Shown here: positions 7,126 through 9,903 of the stretch, piece after piece | Layout of the letters: every line of letters starts with the position of its first letter | How positions within the stretch are numbered: position 1 is the stretch's first letter | Origin: an uncultured Actinomycetes bacterium | Lineage (GTDB): Bacteria; Actinomycetota; Actinomycetes; S36-B12; UBA5976 | Direction of reading: 5' to 3' | DNA length: 9,903 nt | Assembly: GCA_903951185.1 (NCBI GenBank) | Contig: CAJBBC010000123.1 | Coordinates: forward strand, 1-9,903 | Notes under the pieces: model-generated | Database searches by the model: none | What the model was told of the DNA's origin: nothing | What the model saw: only the letters and a program-made list of their open reading frames with translations | Position numbers and translations under genes: made by a program

Positions 7126-8847
7126 TTACTTGGGACGAGAAACTTTGAAGATTTGATCAAGATTGGCGGTATCGGCAGGTCGGTGTGAAGCAACAATCAG
7201 CGAAGAATTTACTGTATCGGCCACTAGTGCTGCCAATATTCGATCAGCTAATTTCGAGTCCAGGTGCTCAGTTGGTTCATCAAGTATCCATACCTGGGGA
7301 TTGGCGATAAAGAGTCGGGCTAAAGTCAGTCGCTGTTTTTGGCCACCGGACATAGTCGAGCCGCGTTCACCAATTAGCGTTTCAAGTTGATTTGGCAGTG
7401 ATTTAACCCACTGGGCTAAATCAACTTTTTCTAGTACTTGCCAAATTTGTGCATCCGTTAGTGTCTCTGGTGCGGCACTAGCTAATTTCAAATTCTCTAC
7501 AATTGATGTTGCAAAAACATGTTGTTCTGGTGAATTCAAAATCAACTTCTTGCGGATTTCGGTGCCAGTCAATTCTGTTGAATTCACACCGCCAAGTTGG
7601 TAACTACCTGTGCTGGGAGTTAAGAATTTCAATAGAACTGAAATTATTGTGGACTTGCCTGAACCGCTTGGTCCAACTAATCCAATAGAAGTATTTTCCG
7701 GAAGCTTAAATGTAACGTCCTGGACGGCAATGTCCTGGCCGGCAGTGTCCTGGCCGGCAGTGTCACCGATCGCAATGTCACCGATCGCAATGTCAGCTGA
7801 GTTATGTGTATCAGCAAACCAAGAAGCGCTTATTGATTTTAAATCAATCGGGTAGCCAGAAAATTCAGCAGATTTTGCTGGTTCGATTACTGGTAGAGGT
7901 TTTTCGATTATTTCAATTATTCGAGTTGAACTTCCGCGCACCCGAGAAAGCGCCAAAGCAGCAGATGGGAAATTTGAGACAGATTCAAATGCCGCCATCG
8001 GGATCATCGCTAAAACCGCAAGTAACACTCCATCGAGTTGTCCGCTTTTGAAAGCTACGATTCCCGCCCAAGTCGATGCAATTATTGCCACACCTTGGGC
8101 CAAAGTAAGCAATCCGCTGGCCAAGCCAATGGTGTAAGCCTGTTTACTTGCAGCTTTAGTTAATGAACTATCAATTTGAGAAATTCGAGTTAAAGCAACT
8201 TCATGCTGACCTAAGGCAATAATGTCTGCATTGCCGGAATAAAACTCAATTAATTCGTTAACTAGTTCGCCTCGAGTTTGCGCAGTAGCTTGTTCAGATT
8301 TTGCTGCACTTTTAATAGTTATCGCCGGAATAACTATGGCAGCAAACATTAAGGTTAAGAAAAGTATTAAACCTGCGGCCGGCAAGATCCAGGCAGTTAA
8401 CCCAATTGCAAAACTTGCAGCTAATACCCCTGAAAAAATTGGCATTAGTACCCGCAGCGGCAGATCCTGAACTGAGTCAACATCGGCAACTAGTCGAGCC
8501 AGTAAATCTCCGCTTCGAAATGCAGGCAAGCCAGCAGGTGCCAATAATTCAAGACGATCGAATATCGCTCGGTGTATTCCAGTTAACGATTTAAATGTGG
8601 CGTTATGTGAAACTAGACGCTCAGCATATCTGGCCACACCTCTTGATAATGCAAAAGTTCGCACCCCAACTACGGCCACACTTAAAGTAAGCACTGGTGG
8701 CATTTGTGAGGCCTGCGAAATCAACCAACCACTGGTGGCCATCAAGGCGATCGAACTCATTAAAGTGATCGCACCCAATAAGGCAGCCCCAAATAAAGAG
8801 CCTTGCATCGGTTTAAAGTATTGCCAGATTTGTCGGGTAGGGCTCAC
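7126..8847 (-). CDS. cydC: Thiol reductant ABC exporter, CydC subunit
   Basis: CydC pairs with CydD in a heterodimeric inner-membrane exporter of cysteine and glutathione that is required to assemble cytochrome bd and supply reducing power outside the membrane. The 573 residues (the same length as E. coli CydC) hold a membrane domain with hydrophobic segments around 18-40, 52-68, 133-152, 154-178, 239-263 and 271-287. It includes the CydC-like VRTFALSRGVARYAERLVSH (62-81). The nucleotide-binding domain follows, with Walker A GPSGSGKST (392-400), Q-loop NSPEQ (438-442), signature MSGGQ (499-503), Walker B VWILDEPTEHLD (519-530; TEHLD is characteristic of CydC) and switch His555. The GTG start overlaps the cydD TGA by 4 nt (GTGA), with GGGG at 8855-8858 as Shine-Dalgarno. 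An unusual pentapeptide array occupies 352-376. A general drug exporter is less likely given the CydC-type motifs and the CydD neighbour. Confidence 0.93.
   Translation of the reverse strand: MSPTRQIWQYFKPMQGSLFGAALLGAITLMSSIALMATSGWLISQASQMPPVLTLSVAVVGVRTFALSRGVARYAERLVSHNATFKSLTGIHRAIFDRLELLAPAGLPAFRSGDLLARLVADVDSVQDLPLRVLMPIFSGVLAASFAIGLTAWILPAAGLILFLTLMFAAIVIPAITIKSAAKSEQATAQTRGELVNELIEFYSGNADIIALGQHEVALTRISQIDSSLTKAASKQAYTIGLASGLLTLAQGVAIIASTWAGIVAFKSGQLDGVLLAVLAMIPMAAFESVSNFPSAALALSRVRGSSTRIIEIIEKPLPVIEPAKSAEFSGYPIDLKSISASWFADTHNSADIAIGDIAIGDTAGQDTAGQDIAVQDVTFKLPENTSIGLVGPSGSGKSTIISVLLKFLTPSTGSYQLGGVNSTELTGTEIRKKLILNSPEQHVFATSIVENLKLASAAPETLTDAQIWQVLEKVDLAQWVKSLPNQLETLIGERGSTMSGGQKQRLTLARLFIANPQVWILDEPTEHLDSKLADRILAALVADTVNSSLIVASHRPADTANLDQIFKVSRPK
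7720..7794 (-). repeat. Five tandem 15-bp units inside cydC
   Basis: On the + strand the units are CTGGACGGCAATGTC, two copies of CTGGCCGGCAGTGTC, and two copies of ACCGATCGCAATGTC. Units 2 and 3 are identical to each other, as are units 4 and 5, which points to recent slippage or unequal exchange. The length is a multiple of three, so cydC stays open. The encoded pentapeptides, in protein order, are DIAIG, DIAIG, DTAGQ, DTAGQ and DIAVQ, closed by Asp377. They lie between the first strand of the nucleotide-binding domain (SISASWFAD, with the probable A-loop aromatic Trp343/Phe344) and the strand leading to Walker A. Confidence 0.97.
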
Positions 8848-9903
8848 TTAGTTACCCCGGCAAATTCCGGCTCGTGGATTTCGATCACTTGGTCTGCATT
8901 AATCACTAAGTGTGGGCGATGCGCAACGGCGATTACACATTTATTTTGTGTAGTTAGTTTTCGTAAAGTTTCCAACACTATTTGCTCGGTTACGCTATCC
9001 AGTGAGGCAGTTGGCTCATCAAGTATGAAAATTGGACGGTCTTGTAAAATGGCTCGAGCTAAAGCAATTCTTCGCCGTTGACCCATGGACAATCCGCTAG
9101 TGGTCGAAATTTCGGTGGCTAAACCAAGTGGAAAATCGTCACTATTTGTAATTTCAATACCAACTTTGGTTAACGTAGCGATTAATTCAAAATCAGTAGC
9201 CTCAGGCCTGCCCATCAGAAGTGCATTTCGGATTGTGCCGTAAGGCAGCCATGGAGTTTGTGGGAAGTAACTAATTGAACTTCGCCAAAAATCTGGATCG
9301 ATCGAAGCTAAATCTTGGTCATTGGCTGAGATTTTGCCAGTAGTTGGTAGCGCAAAGCACATCAACAAATTAACAAGTGTTGACTTTCCAGAACCACTCG
9401 TACCTTTAATCGCCGTTAATTTACCGGATTGAAATTCAACTGAAATTGGCAGCAAAGCTGGTAACTGCGCATTGGGATAAGTAAAACTAGCTTCACTAAC
9501 TGAAATTTTAAACTTTGAACCAAATTCAGGTTTAGCTATGCCACCGATAAGTGGTGTTGGTGTTTCAAGTATTTCAAACATCCGATCAGCGGCGCCCATC
9601 CCGTCAGCGACCGCATGAAATTGTGCACCCATTTGACGAAGTGGGGCATAAGCTTCAGGCACTAAGAAAAGCACAATTAAAGCCTCACGAAGTTGCATTG
9701 ACCCATTAACTAGACGCAATCCGATAGATACTGCAACTAACGCAATCGAAAGAGTCGAGACAAGTTCCAGCACTAGGGACGATAAGAATGAAATTCGCAA
9801 AACACCCATAGTTGAACTTCGATAATCGTCACCAACTGTTGCAATTACGTCGGCTTGTCGTTTAGCACGATTAAAAACTTTTAAAGTTGGTAAACCTTGA
9901 ACT
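8844..9903 (-). CDS. cydD: Thiol reductant ABC exporter, CydD subunit (5' end outside window)
   Basis: The visible 352 codons, in frame from base 9902, are the C-terminal part of CydD, partner of CydC in cysteine/glutathione export. The reading frame is open to the window edge. The ATG at 9809 is therefore internal, because the family motif GLPTLKVFNRAKRQ lies upstream of it. Two hydrophobic segments follow (LSSLVLELVSTLSIALVAVSI, written here in outline, and EALIVLFLVPEAYAPL). The nucleotide-binding domain has A-loop SFTYPNA, Walker A GTSGSGKST (bases 9404-9378), Q-loop FPQTPWLPYG, a variant signature LSMGQRRRIALARA, Walker B FILDEPTASLD and switch histidine AVAHRP. The TGA stop overlaps the cydC GTG. 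A MsbA-like exporter is an alternative, but GLPTLK and the CydC partner favour CydD. The cydAB oxidase genes are not in the window and may lie upstream. Confidence 0.92.
   Translation of the reverse strand, partial: VQGLPTLKVFNRAKRQADVIATVGDDYRSSTMGVLRISFLSSLVLELVSTLSIALVAVSIGLRLVNGSMQLREALIVLFLVPEAYAPLRQMGAQFHAVADGMGAADRMFEILETPTPLIGGIAKPEFGSKFKISVSEASFTYPNAQLPALLPISVEFQSGKLTAIKGTSGSGKSTLVNLLMCFALPTTGKISANDQDLASIDPDFWRSSISYFPQTPWLPYGTIRNALLMGRPEATDFELIATLTKVGIEITNSDDFPLGLATEISTTSGLSMGQRRRIALARAILQDRPIFILDEPTASLDSVTEQIVLETLRKLTTQNKCVIAVAHRPHLVINADQVIEIHEPEFAGVTK

Noticed and set aside
7610..7855. A + strand open frame through the cydC repeat, encoding repeated WPAVS/PIAMS units
   Set aside because: The repetition simply mirrors the 15-bp units in cydC. 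There is no domain, and the region is fully explained by the CydC frame.
1..9903. CRISPR array, insertion sequence, defence or biosynthetic cluster
   Set aside because: No spaced direct repeats, terminal inverted repeats, transposase or defence-type domains were found; every frame with good evidence is a housekeeping or transport gene.

Overview
This window looks like a stable chromosomal housekeeping region of a low-GC actinobacterium. A few lines counted by eye give about 45% GC. The actinobacterial assignment rests on the protein character: a GlyRS C-terminus, an actinobacterial-type DusB with a long tail ending in LPEGWL, the dgt-dnaG pair, a conserved small protein behind dnaG that resembles actinobacterial sequences, and split CydD/CydC. 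Low GC would fit a streamlined freshwater lineage such as Nanopelagicales (acI), but that is inference. No transposase, integrase, phage structural gene or CRISPR array is visible.

Left block, + strand, 1-5380: five genes lie almost without gaps. They are the 3' end of glycyl-tRNA synthetase, the tRNA-dihydrouridine synthase dusB, a dGTPase-like HD phosphohydrolase (dgt), DNA primase (dnaG) and a conserved protein of unknown function. Junctions are TAATG, a 4-nt gap, a 9-nt gap and TAGTG, so the block reads as one translationally coupled operon. It joins tRNA charging and modification to dNTP control and replication priming.

Middle, + strand, 5381-6398: a probable promoter drives tRNA-Asn(GTT). 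Only 15 nt after the tRNA begins a secreted GH25 lysozyme, which probably remodels the cell's own wall.

Right block, - strand, 9903-6395, read leftward: cydD (5' end outside the window) overlaps cydC by 4 nt (GTGA). CydC is followed after 32 nt by deoD, a hexameric-type purine nucleoside phosphorylase. CydDC exports cysteine/glutathione and is needed to assemble cytochrome bd. deoD ends convergently on the lysozyme gene, and the two stop codons share a TTAA.

The most unusual sequence is inside cydC: five in-frame 15-bp tandem units (7720-7794) that insert a pentapeptide array just before the Walker A strand of the nucleotide-binding domain. No previously undescribed multi-gene system is evident. 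The best unknown is the conserved protein downstream of dnaG. All gaps between genes are far shorter than 300 bases.
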